A stretch of DNA of 64,000 bases from Annona cherimola (taxonomy: Eukaryota > Streptophyta > Magnoliopsida > Magnoliales > Annonaceae): the NCBI GenBank assembly GCA_030490835.1, contig CM059972.1:30173452-30237451 (forward strand), read 5' to 3'. The position numbers and the translations under genes are program-made. Shown in pieces: positions 47,476 through 58,464 of this stretch (its first letter is position 1; every line of letters begins with the position of its first letter). The notes under the pieces were generated by a model, which searched no databases, was not told the origin of the DNA, and saw nothing but the letters and a program-made list of their open reading frames with translations.

Positions 47476-47760
47476 GTTAACTCGTTTTTGTCGAAGTTCC
47501 TAAATTCAGCCAACCTAATCTAATTTCGATACATTATCAAACATAGTCAATCCGATCTTATTTTTTCTAAGTTTCTCATAAACAATCATAAATGAGTCTC
47601 GTTTATAAATTAATTCATCTTTGTTAGATAAGTCAAACTTAGCTAGTCTTTTTTTTTTAAAGAAAAAAAAAATTCTTATGAGCAATTGAGAGAATCAAAT
47701 TTAACTTACTAAGTCAACATTCTTGCTAACTAAGAACCGCCGCTCGTGACCACCCGCTGG

Positions 47761-48549
47761 CGAGTCTTCTCCAGCAACCACTATTGCCACGGAACTTACC
47801 TAGCTACTAGAGGCTAAGAAGAAAATCACAAGAACCAACTATCACACCAATTCCTATGAAAAAACAAAAACTACCACACCAAGAAAAATCCTATGTAAAA
47901 ATTCTAACAGCACCTAAATCTGTAATTTTCAAAGCCGCCAGTGCCAAGAAAAATCCTGGCCCTTGAATCTTGCGGACAGGGTAATGCTTGCAGATATGAT
48001 TGCAGAGAATGGATCTGTGTAACATTTTTTAAGATTTTAATTTTAAAGTATTTTAAGCGGTTCCAAATGCTAGGTGACAGAGGGAGCATGTGTGATCAAT
48101 TTTGAAAGAGGTAAAGAGGAGCGGTGGATGTGCTTGCAATTTGTGTCCAAATTTTTTTTGATAGGAGATATTTGCCATTTCTGGTGAGTTACAACAAAGC
48201 TATGTGGGTATATTTGTTAATTATTCAATTTAAAATAACTAAAATATTTATATGTTTAAAAATATAAAATAAATATATATTTTTCAAAAACGATACAAAA
48301 CTTAGTTCTATACTAAAAACACATATATTAAATTTTGTATAAAAAAATTTTAAAAATAAAAAATAGACTTTGGCTCAGCCATTTTCGACCAGCTGCAAAT
48401 GATCGCCCCCACTAGCGAGTTTAAAGTTCGAATCATTTAGAATGATACCTTTTCATTACAATAAATTAATTATGTTTATGAGTTTTTGTTAGGATCTAAA
48501 TATATTTTCTTCATTTGTGCTCATATATAAAAATACATGAAAAATTCAA
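47761..48549. other. Non-coding stretch
   Basis: No gene is seen. A foldback core lies at 48225-48370. A moderately GC-rich piece at 47900-48110 contains no recognised frame. Confidence 0.4.
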
Positions 48550-48975
48550 GGCAAATTCCATATATACCCATGAATTTTAACCCTAATTCTATTTATATCC
48601 ACAAATTTTCAAAAATTCACAATATACCAACATATTTTACTTAAACTTTCACTTATGCCCACACTATTACAAATTCATTAATTTTATATTTAAAAATCAC
48701 ATTCAAATTAATTTTTAGTACTTTTACAACTATAAAATCATATATTATTTAAATACAAATTTTTAGTTTTTGAACAAATTAACCTCAAATTATATTAAGA
48801 CTCGGGCATATTCGTTATTTTAAAGGGGTGTTAATGGTCCCTTTAACAGATTTCTCATGGTACGGGTATAAGTGGAATTTTAGACAAAATATGTGAACAT
48901 ATTATGAATTTTTGAAAATTCGATGGTGTATGTAGAATTAAAGGTAAAATTCGTGAATATATGTGACATATGCCT
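48550..48975. mobile_element. Foldback MULE-like MITE with 9-bp TSD (8/9 match)
   Basis: The arms of ~120 bp are inverted: AGGCAAATTCCATATATAC on the left against 'atatgtgacatatgcct' on the right, continuing through 'acccatgaattttaaccc' and its counterpart 'ggtaaaattcgtgaat'. Flanks are aaaaattca (48541-48549) and aaaaattaa (48976-48984). It is non-coding. Confidence 0.75.
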
Positions 48976-48984
48976 AAAAATTAA

Positions 48985-49260
48985 CTATATAAAAATTTGG
49001 GGGTGTTTAGATGCCACTCAAACTTTCAACTCTCCACAATTACCTTATTTTTAATCATTTCTTTATACCTTATTGTACAACTATCTTAACTTTTAATCAA
49101 TTTTATACAACTACTTATACAATTAAATTATTTATTTTAACTTTGTTCTTTTTACTCATCATTATTATTCCTATCATTTTACGTCTTCTTACATTTAAAA
49201 AAAAATTATAGTAAAAATTTTTCTTTAAAAATCTTATCACTTCCTAAACATCCTCTTAAT
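48985..49260. mobile_element. Tourist-like MITE upstream of P450 copy B
   Basis: It begins 'gggggtgtttagatgcc' near 49001 and ends 'cacttcctaaacatcctc', with family interior phrases. It lies ~230 bp before the P450 start codon. Confidence 0.65.
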
Positions 49261-49492
49261 ATAAAAACGGGACTCATGTATATAATGAAAATAAAATTAA
49301 GAGAGATCAGCTGTACCCGTGTATCGCGTGGTCGGCACTCGGCACACGCGATCGGAATGATTTTTTTGTTTGTGTCCTCATAGGAACGCTTGTTTTGACA
49401 GTGGTGACAGCTTATAATAATTAAGAAACCCCGTCGCCACTCAACAGAGCAGAGGTTCTGAATTCTCTCTCACACCCAACAGGCCAGCACTC
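49261..49492 (+). promoter_or_regulatory. Putative core promoter and 5' leader of P450 copy B
   Basis: A TATA-like element TATAATAA occurs at 49413-49420, so transcription would start near 49445-49450. That leaves a leader of ~45 bases rich in C and A ('ctctctcacacccaacagg') before the ATG. The flank differs from that of copies A and C, so copy B is not part of the recent segmental duplication. Confidence 0.4.
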
Positions 49493-50896
49493 ATGGAGCT
49501 GTCCTTGATTCTCAGCTTCCTCTTCCTCTCCCTTCCTCTTGCCTTGGCCGTGAAATTCCTCTTCTTTCAAAGCTACAAGAGCAAGAGAAGACTCCCACCG
49601 GGCCCTCCGCCCCTTCCCTTGCTCGGCAACCTCCTCACACTCCGAAAACCAATGTTCGAACTCGAGAGCGTACTACGCCAGCTCCGAGCCAAATATGGTT
49701 CCATCGTCACCCTCTACATCGGCACACGCCCCGTCATCTTCATCCTCGATCGCCATATCGCCCACGATGCTCTCGTTAAAAACGGCATCGTATTCGCCGC
49801 CCGCCCACAGGCCACCGAGCTCACCCGCTTCTTCAACTCCAATCAAGACAACATCAGCTCCATCTCCTACGGCTCTCAGTGGCGTCTCCTCCGCCGCAAT
49901 CTCATGTCAGAAATCCTTCATCCTTCGCGAGTGAAGATCTTTGCCGGCGGCCGGAAATGGATCCTGGAGCTTCTCATCAAGCGGCTCCGCTCCACGGAGG
50001 AACGGGGCGAGCCTGTCCGTGTGCAGGAGATCTTCCAGCACGTCATCTTCTGTTTGCTCTTGTACATGTGCTTTGGGGAGAAGCTGGAGGAGAGCGCCGT
50101 GAACGAGATTGAACGAGTGCAGCGCCGGATGCTCGTTACTTATTCGAGCTTCAACCTCTTCGCCTTCATGCCCACGGTGGGACGGCTCATCTTCCGCAAG
50201 AAGTGGAAGAGGGCGCTGGAACTAAGAGATGAACGAGAACAACTGATGATACGCTTGATTAGAGCACGTAAAGAGTGGAAAGAGGGTCATCAAGATGAAA
50301 AGACGAAGAAGGGCGGCTTTGAGTTCTCCTACGTCGATTCTCTCCTTGCTTTGGAGCTACCCGAGGAAGGTGGGAGGAAGCTGACGGAGGCAGAGATAGT
50401 GACTCTCTGCTCTGAGTTTTTGACGGGAGGAACCGACACGACATCGACGGCGATGGAGTGGATATTCGCAAGCCTGGTGAAGAACCCAGACAAGCAGGGA
50501 AAGCTGGTGGAAGATATCGAACGAGTGGTGGGGAGGAATGGGGAGATAAGAGAGGAGGATCTGCAAAAGATGCCGTACTTGAAAGCGGTGATCTTGGAGG
50601 GTCTGCGAAGGCACCCGCCAGGCCACTTACTGCTGTCTCATGCAGTATCAGAAGAGGTGACATTGGGAGGGTATATCATACCCAACAATGCGATCATCAA
50701 CGCTACGATAGCAGAAATTGGGTTGGATAAGGAGGTGTGGAAGGAGCCTCTGGAGTTCAGACCAGAGCGGTTTTTGAAAGAAGAGGGCGAGGAGGGCGTG
50801 GACATAACAGGGAGTCGGGAAATCAAGATGATGCCTTTCGGTGTTGGGAGGAGGATTTGCCCTGCGCTTAGCCAGCAGACGCTTGTTGCAGTGTAA
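49493..50896 (+). CDS. Cytochrome P450, CYP89A-like (copy B), C-terminally truncated
   Basis: Microsomal P450s are heme monooxygenases that use NADPH-P450 reductase at the ER; CYP89A members include an Arabidopsis enzyme of chlorophyll catabolism. This 467-codon frame has no introns. It shows a membrane anchor (residues ~4-25), hinge PPGP (35-38), C-helix W130-R131-R134, I-helix GGTDTT (312-317), K-helix EGLR (369-372), PERF (424-427) and the heme loop PFGVGRRIC with Cys456. It then diverges from copy A after CPAL and stops at residue 467, where copy A continues for ~45 more codons into [10 protein letters not shown]. The L-helix and terminal strands are thus missing, and the usual Gly after CP is Ala. 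No second exon with the missing part is visible nearby. The upstream frame is clean, so the loss is recent or the product is tolerated. Function is doubtful; I list it as a CDS because no internal lesion exists. Confidence 0.85.
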   Translation: MELSLILSFLFLSLPLALAVKFLFFQSYKSKRRLPPGPPPLPLLGNLLTLRKPMFELESVLRQLRAKYGSIVTLYIGTRPVIFILDRHIAHDALVKNGIVFAARPQATELTRFFNSNQDNISSISYGSQWRLLRRNLMSEILHPSRVKIFAGGRKWILELLIKRLRSTEERGEPVRVQEIFQHVIFCLLLYMCFGEKLEESAVNEIERVQRRMLVTYSSFNLFAFMPTVGRLIFRKKWKRALELRDEREQLMIRLIRARKEWKEGHQDEKTKKGGFEFSYVDSLLALELPEEGGRKLTEAEIVTLCSEFLTGGTDTTSTAMEWIFASLVKNPDKQGKLVEDIERVVGRNGEIREEDLQKMPYLKAVILEGLRRHPPGHLLLSHAVSEEVTLGGYIIPNNAIINATIAEIGLDKEVWKEPLEFRPERFLKEEGEEGVDITGSREIKMMPFGVGRRICPALSQQTLVAV

Positions 50897-51236
50897 ATTC
50901 GACTTCTTACAATTGTTATTATCACCCGTGTGGATGGGTAGATAAGAGCTTATTGTTATCTTTGTGTAAAATGTTAAGTTTGATTGTAATACAAGGCGGG
51001 AGGTAATACTGTACCATCAATAAAAAAAAAAGTATAAGTAAAATATCCAAATAGCATTTAAATACATAAAAATGGAAAAACATAAAATAGTAATGGAAAA
51101 TACATGTCAAATAATTTTTAGAAGAGGTAGGTATATATGGACATGTTGGGATTATTTGGAAAAAAATAGTTAGAAATTTATATTTTCAAGACATTAACCA
51201 TGTAGTTCGTAGATATATATATACACACACACATAG

Positions 51237-51267
<31 letters not shown>

Positions 51268-51494
51268 TGCATACACGTGAAATATTTTCGTAAAATTTAC
51301 AGTTTTTCATGATTCTTTTGAAAGCAAATGTTTTCATTATTATAAGGCTGGAAGAGGCGAATTCACTGCAAAAAGTCTGTTGTTGCAAAATCTTAAAGTA
51401 CGTTGCTAAAAAAATTATTGCATTGAATGGAATAGTCCATATTTAGCAACGACCTTGAAAATGGTTTTAAAAAACCCAAGTTTCTAACAATCAG
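50897..51494 (+). other. 3' flank of P450 copy B, with AATAAA and microsatellite
   Basis: An AATAAA at 51019-51024 leads into an A-run and may be the polyadenylation signal. A TATA/CACA microsatellite occurs at 51213-51272. No part of the missing P450 C-terminus is found here. Confidence 0.5.
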
Positions 51495-51870
51495 TTTATT
51501 CTGGATGATTTGCAAATACTCCCACTTAGTTTGACTATAATTGCAAATACGATCACACCGTTATAACACCATTATTGCAACGTTACAGTGTGGATATATT
51601 TGCAAAGGTTCGAAAACTACATGGGTATATTTACAATTTCAAAAATTAAATGAGTTTATTTAGTTTGTACAAATATACACAGGAAGTTGTCAAACCTTTG
51701 TAAATATACCAACGTCGCAATGATGTAGTAACAATGTTATAACAACATAAGTATATTTACAATTAAGGTCAAACTATATGGGGTAATTCGCAATTTCTAA
51801 AAATATGTGAGTATATTTGCAATTATGGACAAATTATATGAGTATATTTGCAAATTATACGTGTTCCAAA
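51495..51870. mobile_element. Foldback element of the 'TTTGCAAATATA' family
   Basis: It starts 'ggatgatttgcaaatactcc' and ends 'gagtatatttgcaaattatac'; the halves mirror around 'ccattattgcaacgttacag'. It is a relative of 2106-2520 and non-coding. Confidence 0.6.
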
Positions 51871-52209
51871 AGGTTGTTGCTACTAGTGAGCTTTTCTGTA
51901 ATATGATAAAGGCACTGTGAAAATGTTGTTGAATGTTATAGGTTTTTTCCCAGAAGTAACATAAATTTAGCTACATATAAGTGCATTTGGCTATAATTAT
52001 TTTTTGGTTGCTAATAATTTTTTTGAGGAGTTTGGTTGCTAATACTTAATTACTTATGATTAGTGTCATTTGTCCAAATGCAACTTTTTGACATCAAATG
52101 TAGCTAATTAAATAATACTGCAAGTGCTTAAACTTTTTTTTTTAGGATTGAGTAACTGTTTAAACTTGCCAAGGGTGTTAATAAATCTCAATCATATTTG
52201 GGTGACGTT
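51871..52209. other. Non-coding spacer
   Basis: Nothing recognised. Confidence 0.4.
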
Positions 52210-53465
52210 GTTCATATATATAAAAAAAATTATCTACTCATATGGGAGCCTACTTGATCGTGAGTAGAAAATCCATTATATTAATTGCATTTATAATTAT
52301 TCACTTTATTAGCATATTGATTTTCATTCAAATCTAACATGTCTATGGGCCCGATGTTAAAATAGTATAAAATTAATGTAATAAAATAATTTAACATAAA
52401 TATCAAGTGTAAAATGACATTTTAACATCTAAACCATCAAAACTATGTTTTTATATGGATAAATGGTTATGTAATATATTTTTATATTTCACTATGCATG
52501 AGACCTATTCTACAGCAAACTACACCATAATTATGGAGTAGTCCATTTGCACCAGTCTTATCTCTCTATGTATACATACCAACGTACGTAGAAGCAATTC
52601 CATGTAATCCCTTCTATTTTTTAGATATTGATGATTAATGCAAAATTTAATTCATTTATTATATTTAATATAATTTATTTAGCTAGGAGACTAAATTTCA
52701 TTTAAATCAAATATGTACATTGGCCACAACTGCTCAAAAATAGTTATACCCTTGTGTAAATTAGGAAAAATACTTTGATCCATTCATGCATTTAATAGAA
52801 TAATACTTTATAAAATAATTTATCCATGTAATAGTGATATTTTAAATGTTTCATATATTGAAATACTACTTAAAAATTACTGTCTAGTATTAAATTATTT
52901 TATTTCATCGATTTTACACATTAAAAGATAGGGTTTATATAATTATCAAAAAAAGATATGGCTCACATACAGTAATATTAAACAAATTAATTTTTTATAA
53001 TAATATAAATAATGCTGAATATAATAGATGAAATGAATTTTTCATCAACTATAAAGATATTAAAAATGAAAAAGATCACGTAGAAGAGGCTTTTCATAGA
53101 AAGCACATATATATAGAAAAATATTTAAGTGCAAATTGAGCCCACTACAAATGGGGCCACTTGATATGTAATTAATATTCATCTCATCAATTGTATTTAG
53201 AATTTTTTACTTTAATAGTATATTAATTTCCATCTAAATAAAAAATGTGTATGGGCATTAGCTTAAAATGACACAAAATCAACATAATAAAATAGTTTAA
53301 TGTAAATATCAATTTCAAAGTTGTATTTTCAATATCTAAATTATCTAAAATATAATTTATATATGATTATATAATATATTATTATATTTTAATATTCATA
53401 AGACCCATTTTGCAGCGGATGGCACAATCTGTCTACACATAAAGAGTTCTATATAAATATATACA
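52210..53465. mobile_element. Three MITEs in a row: (TA)n type, CTTCTATGAAACC type, (TA)n type
   Basis: About 52217-52560 and 53108-53465 are single copies of the (TA)n-associated family of 28209-30650 ('aattatggagtagtccatttg' and 'ggatggcacaatctgtctac' at their right ends, TATATA at the edges). Between them, about 52590-53100 is a CTTCTATGAAACC-type palindrome ending 'ggcttttcatagaaagc'. No coding sequence is seen. Confidence 0.6.
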
Positions 53466-53466
53466 G

Positions 53467-54300
53467 GACTTCACTTCTATATAACTAAGAGTGTTAATGG
53501 TCATGATCAACTTGTCAACCTGCTCGTCCAACCTGTTTATAAATGAGTTTAGGTTGAGATTTTTGAATAAATGAGCTATAATTTACAAATCCATTTAACC
53601 ATCTAATTAAATAAATGTATTATAGTTGAGAATTTATAACCCGTCAACCAGTTTAGTAACCCTTTTAACCTGTTTAACCCATTCGATTTATTAAAATTTT
53701 ATATTTATAAATGTTAGCCCCTTGGTTATTTCTCTCGTTAATTTTTATTTTTCACTGCTTTTTTAATTCTATTTTTCTGTTATTTCCTTACTTTCACTTC
53801 CCCTACGTTGAAAATATCATCTTGTTTTTCCCTAGAAGATCATTATTTGCTAGAGTTTAGGCCGATCCTTTGCTATATAACCTGTTAACAATCCACCAAC
53901 CCATTTATTAAATGAATTGTAAATGGGTTAAGGTTGAAATTTTTTTAAGTGGGTTAATAAATAGATTATGCTTGGGATATTTTAAATCGGTTAGGATTAA
54001 AATTATGATCCAACCCATCCAACCCGATCCGCTAACACCCTTATATATAACTAGGTTACATACAAATAATCCCTTAAATTTTAAGATATTGTTTATTGAT
54101 GCAAAATTCAATCTACTTATTGTATTTAACATTACTTGTTTAGCTAGGAGACTAAGTTTTATTTAAATCAAACATGTGTATATGTCACATTTGTTTAAAA
54201 TAGATATATTGGTATATTAGGGAAAATGATTATATCTATTTACATGTGTTGGAATATAATAATACTTTATAGAATCATTTATCCATATAGTAATTATATT
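53467..54300. mobile_element. CTTCTATGAAACC-type MITE interrupted by a hAT-like element
   Basis: The left end 'acttcacttctatataact' resumes at 54052 with 'aggttacatac' after the inserted hAT element and its target duplication. Interior phrases 'attgatgcaaaattcaatc' and 'tatatgtcacatttg' follow, ending near 54300. This is a clear nested insertion. Confidence 0.7.
53486..54043. mobile_element. hAT-like MITE (second family) with perfect 8-bp TSD
   Basis: It is flanked by tatataac (53478-53485 and 54044-54051). The left end TAAGAGTGTTAATGG and right end 'cgctaacaccctta' are inverted, and the interior has many 'ccatttaacc' and 'gggttaaggttg'-type phrases. It is 558 bp and non-coding. The target duplication is AT-rich, so the evidence is a little weaker than for 34264 and 46084. 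Confidence 0.8.
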
Positions 54301-55640
54301 ATAGATAATTTTTTATAAACTAGGATGATTTCATTACACGAATAACAATCCATGTACAAAAAGTTTACAATTTGCCTAGTCGGACATCTCCACCAGGTTT
54401 TGCAAGATTCATTCAATGATGAAACCATACCAGCTAAGCAATGGGATACTTTGTTGCCCTCTTTTAAAACATGCAAATATTTGACTGATTTAAATGTTAC
54501 CGCCATGGATCTAATGTTATCAAGGATAGATCTAACCCCCCGATAATACCCGGTGCTCCTCGTTCAAAAAACTCATCAAATTCAAAGAGTCACTTTCCAT
54601 CTCTAGATCATGGATTTCCATCTCCAAACTCCATTTAAGGCCAAAAAGTAATGCTAATGCTTCCATAGTCATAACATTATTAATCCCCTGCACTTGTCAT
54701 CCTCTGCTTGCAAGGATTGCAAGGAATAGACCATCAACGTTTCTCAGCACAGCCCCTAGCCTCATTCATTTAGCTTTGGAATTTTTGTTGCCATCTACAT
54801 TAATCTTAAGGATTCCCTCAGCAGGTTTCACCCACCTGACCTTCAGCTCTCTTACCATTAACCCCTTCGAGCTCAAGTGGTTTGCAAGTGTGAAGGAATC
54901 TTAGAAAGACCAGCACTAGTCCATAATTGAACCCAAAGACCGTGTATCTTCCCTAGATCTATGCAGGCTCCTAATGTGCCACCCTATCTAATGCATCTTC
55001 AGACAACTGGCGAGAGCAAGAGATGAAGAGTCATTGGAGGCAATCCTTGGGATCCATATGCACCTTTTCGGAAACAGTGATTCCCTCTAAGGGCAAATGC
55101 ATCTGCCGTAGACAAATAAGTGGTTTGGCTCTTCTATCATTCGATCACATAACACATAACCTTGTTCAACTTGGATTCCTCTTTTATAGAGATTGGTTCT
55201 TGTAGGCTTAGCATCCACAATAAGATGCTAGCCAAAAATCTGTCTTGCTTGGGACATTGGCTTTCCAAAGCTTACAAAGCACCACTTTTATCTTGGTCAT
55301 AATTGCCTTCCCCTTTCTTACCGGGTACCCTGCAAGAGAAATCTCATTAGAAATAATCATCTTGTGGGCTGATTTTACCTAGAAATGCCCATCCGGCTCA
55401 GCTGCCCAAAGCTAACAGTCCTCCATTGGGTTGATTGATAGCGGAATCATTTGAATAGTACTCCACCCACACTCCCCCCACAGCAACAATGATATATCCT
55501 TCCTCCAAAGTCTCCTATCTTGATCAATGAAGTGGCAAACTCGCACATCATCTGGTATGTCAGCAGGAAGGGGCCAAGCCTTTATAATTTTGGTATTTGA
55601 GCTCTGAAAGAAACTGGCAGCTTGACCAACTCCGATCCTC
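54301..55640 (-). mobile_element. L1-type LINE remnant with RNase H (fragmentary)
   Basis: Read on the minus strand, the order from the right is: a 'RRLWRKDIVIA'-like block (~55490), the zinc-binding region (TRTNLYKRGIQVEQGYVLCDR near 55160), the RNase H start RWVKPAEGILKINVDG (~54820), its middle (MEALALLFGLKWSLEMEIHD, then LEMESDSLNL, ~54620), and its end (HVLKEGNKVSHCLAGM, ~54460). Stops and frameshifts are present throughout. The part 55128-55640 is the duplicate of 1-480. It is a different LINE copy from 22880-24860. Confidence 0.75.
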
Positions 55641-56746
55641 CATTTTCTCCCTTTTTCTACATGGATAGTTTTAAATATTGAAAATACTATTTAAAACTTG
55701 ATATTTAGTATTACATAATTTTATTACGTTGATTTTACATATCTAGATGGGGCCCATGCATATTGATAGTAAACAAATAAAAGTGTTTACATGATAACAT
55801 AAATGATATTAAATACAATAAATAGCATGAATTTTTCATCAACTAGTAAGATACTAAGAATGAAGGAAGTTACATGAATTAAGAGTTTCATAGAAGCAAA
55901 GTATACAATAAGTAAAAATTATTGCATGTGCACCCCTCTGTTGGTCCTTATCAGGAACAACCCACTAGTAATAGTAACTGCTTGGCTAGCCTACCTAGCC
56001 AACTTCTTCTACCCCAGACTCATTGTCCAGTGCCAGCCGAGCTGAAGGCCTGCATTGCTCGGGGCTAGCGCAAAAGAGATAAGAGGGAGAGGGTTTTCGC
56101 AATTTTTTCTGGCTATGTTCTTTTTACAAAAAGCATTTGATTGAAGAGATTTTTTGCAAAATCTCCTCAAAAGCCCCGAACAACCCAATCACTTGTCGTC
56201 TTCCCTACCCCCCCCCCCCCACCAGCTTAGAGACAAGTCGTGGTAGCCATATAAAATAACTTTCCCCTTTTAATAGTAATAAAATGATTCTAGGCTTGCA
56301 AATATCTTTTTAAAGATCCTCTATAAACATAACATTGGATTTTTAAGAATCATAAAGAGCACAAATAAAACCTTTCTTTATGTTAGTTGTCCAAAAGATC
56401 TGACGACTTTTTGGCAAAAATTCCAACTTTCATCTTATGTCTCTAATTTGATGAGAAATAATTAAAAAAAATACTCGGCATAATAAGGCATGGTTTTGGA
56501 AATAAATCATAACTTCAAAAATCAAAGCCCTAGCTACTTACTGTGTTTGCTTGTAATCCTCACTTCAAAAATTGTCTCACCAATCCAACTGCTACAAAAC
56601 AACTCGCTCAAAATCCTTTCCCTTTTCTTTCGAGGGAAAAAAATCCTTTCCCTATCTTCTCATCGCTGACTAATATACGGTCTTTGTTCATTATGGTCAT
56701 TCATCGAACATCTAGATAACATCAACGACATATTGCATATCCTTCT
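55641..56746. other. Duplicate of 481-1569: MITE fragment and non-coding flank
   Basis: It contains the same CTTCTATGAAACC-type fragment (55655-55910) and the same small 'ttgctcggggct' to 'agccccgaacaa' element as copy 1. No gene is seen. Confidence 0.6.
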
Positions 56747-57111
56747 GGAGGCCGATCATATGCGCTGCATGCTCCCGGGCGCATGCACCTATTTTTTTTT
56801 ATTGTTTTTGAATTTTTTTATAAAACCGTTATTATAAATGTATTTAACATCTTTTTAAATTTTTACAATTTTTGGAGTATTTTAGATATTTATTTTTTAT
56901 TTTTGAAAATCAGTGGCAAAATTACATAAAATGCCACTGATTTTCAAAAATCAAAAATAAATATCTAAAATACTTCAAAAATTGTAAAAATTTATACACA
57001 TATTAAATACACATAGATTAACAATATTGTAATAAACATTTAAAAAAAAAAGGTGTATGAGCCCGGGAGCATGCAGCGCTGCATGCTCCCAGGAGCATAC
57101 GATCGGCGTCC
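56747..57111. mobile_element. Foldback MULE-like MITE with 9-bp TSD (duplicate of 1570-1933)
   Basis: It is flanked by tatccttct (56738-56746 and 57112-57120), with the same ends as its partner. Its arms agree better with each other than those of the partner ('gcatgctcccgggcgc' here), so this copy is closer to the ancestral element. Confidence 0.8.
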
Positions 57112-57999
57112 TATCCTTCTTGCCGACTTTATCCTCTCTTCATTATCCTGGTCCAAGCTTTCAGGAGATCATAAGTGGAATTTGCTTTATATTATTGATT
57201 AATTTCCATATCTTATACCTGATTATATTTACGGCCCAAATAAGATTTAGATTAAAATATTTTTTGCTACCGTAATTAAAGAAATAATATTAAGGGTTAT
57301 TTGAAAATATATTCACTTGATTTGACTCTAAATGCAAATATATCTATAAAGCTTCAGAAATTACAAATAAACCTATATAATTTGACCTTAATTGTAAATA
57401 TACTTATGCTATTATGATTCTATTATTGCATCATCATGGTGTGAGTATATTTGCAAAAATATGCAAACTATATGGGTATATTTGCACTTTCAAAAGTTGA
57501 GAGTATATTGAGTTTTTTTAAATACACTTACGTAATTTACGTATTTTGAAAATATACCCACGATGTGACGGTGTAGCAATAACATAAGTATATTTGCAAT
57601 TATGGTCAAAATATGTGAAGGTTATTTGAAATTTCTAAAACTATGCGAATATATTTACAATTATAGTTAAACTAAGTGAACACATTTGCAAATTATCCTT
57701 TTTAATTTACTAAACTTAAGCCAGCCATACTACTTCAGTATGAAATTCAAGAGTAGAAAGTAAAAATCTTCAAAAACTAACTCGCATATATACAATTATT
57801 TGTCTTCCCAAATGCTATTGCAGACTGCAATTGGCAACATGAAATTAGTTATTTACGTCCGGCAATGTTTTCCTCTCATAAGGTGCGCGTGTTCTGAACC
57901 GGTCAGAGAGAAGCTTCATTAATTAAGAGCTAGCCAGCTGCAGCAAATGAGAAATTACTTACTCCCCACAAGCGACACCCAGCTTGCCAGCCTTGCCCG
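57112..57999. other. Duplicate of 1934-2819: foldback element (57295-57715) and P450 5' flank
   Basis: It contains the TTTGCAAATATA-family foldback element and the ~280-bp unique flank before the P450 start codon, almost identical to copy A. No separate gene is present. Confidence 0.6.
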
Positions 58000-58464
58000 A
58001 TGGAGCTGTGGATCCTCGTCCTCCTCTCCCTCTCTCTTTCCTTAGCCCTCAAATTCCTCTTCTTCCCACCCCAACAAACCAACAGAAAACTCCCGTCGGG
58101 CCCTCTCGCACTTCCCTTTCTCGGCAGCCTCCTATGGTTTACCAAATCCCTTTCCGATATAGAGCTCGTCCTCCGCCACCTCTGAGCCAAATACGACCCT
58201 ATCTTCACCCTCTACATCGGCACATGCCCCGCCATCTTCATCATCGACCGCTCTCTTGCCCACCACGCCCTCGTACAAAATGGTTCCACTTTCTCCGACC
58301 GCCCACCTGCCACCGAGGTCGGCCGGATCATCATCACCAATCAACACAGCATCAGCTCCGCCGCCTACGACCCTCTCTAGCACATCCTCCACCGCAACCT
58401 CACGTCCGAAATTCTTCATCCTTCGCTGGTGAAGTCCTTCGCCGAGGGTCGGAGTGGGTCATCG
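58000..58464 (+). pseudogene. Cytochrome P450 pseudogene, CYP89A-like (copy C), 5' fragment
   Basis: The first ~155 codons of the same gene as copy A. Stops lie at codon 62 (TGA, 58183-58185, where copy A has AGA) and codon 127 (TAG, 58378-58380, shared with copy A at the conserved C-helix Trp). A one-base deletion near 58451 shifts the frame. At 58464 the gene is broken by the TG...CA end of a copia LTR. The membrane anchor and the hinge (here LPSGP, with the second Pro lost) are visible. The remaining two thirds, if still present, lie to the right of the window. It is dead. Confidence 0.93.

Larger units (their letters stand above)
45990..47760. repeat. Degenerate ~105-bp tandem repeat, interrupted by two MITEs
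   Basis: The phrase 'aagtttctcatgagcaattg' and variants recur at about 46023, 46852, 46948, 47054, 47153, 47495, 47569 and 47672. Correcting for the hAT insertion (46084-46802 plus duplication) and a Tourist-like insertion (~47170-47475), most intervals are 100-107 bp. Units also share 'ctaagtcaacctatcttgc' and 'ccaatccgatctca'-type phrases. Non-coding. Confidence 0.75.
55128..58464. repeat. Segmental duplication, copy 2 (partner 1-3290)
   Basis: It is in direct orientation to copy 1 and ~55 kb away, with scattered substitutions, a C-run expansion near 56207-56220 and a few small indels. It includes a LINE fragment, MITEs and the start of a P450 pseudogene. It ends at the insertion of a copia element. 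Any further matching sequence would lie beyond 64000. Confidence 0.92.

Noticed and set aside
50866..51100. Splice donor after CPAL in P450 copy B leading to a 3' exon
   Set aside because: Copy A is a single uninterrupted frame through this point, as is usual for the family, and no HLEYF-like exon is found in the following sequence.
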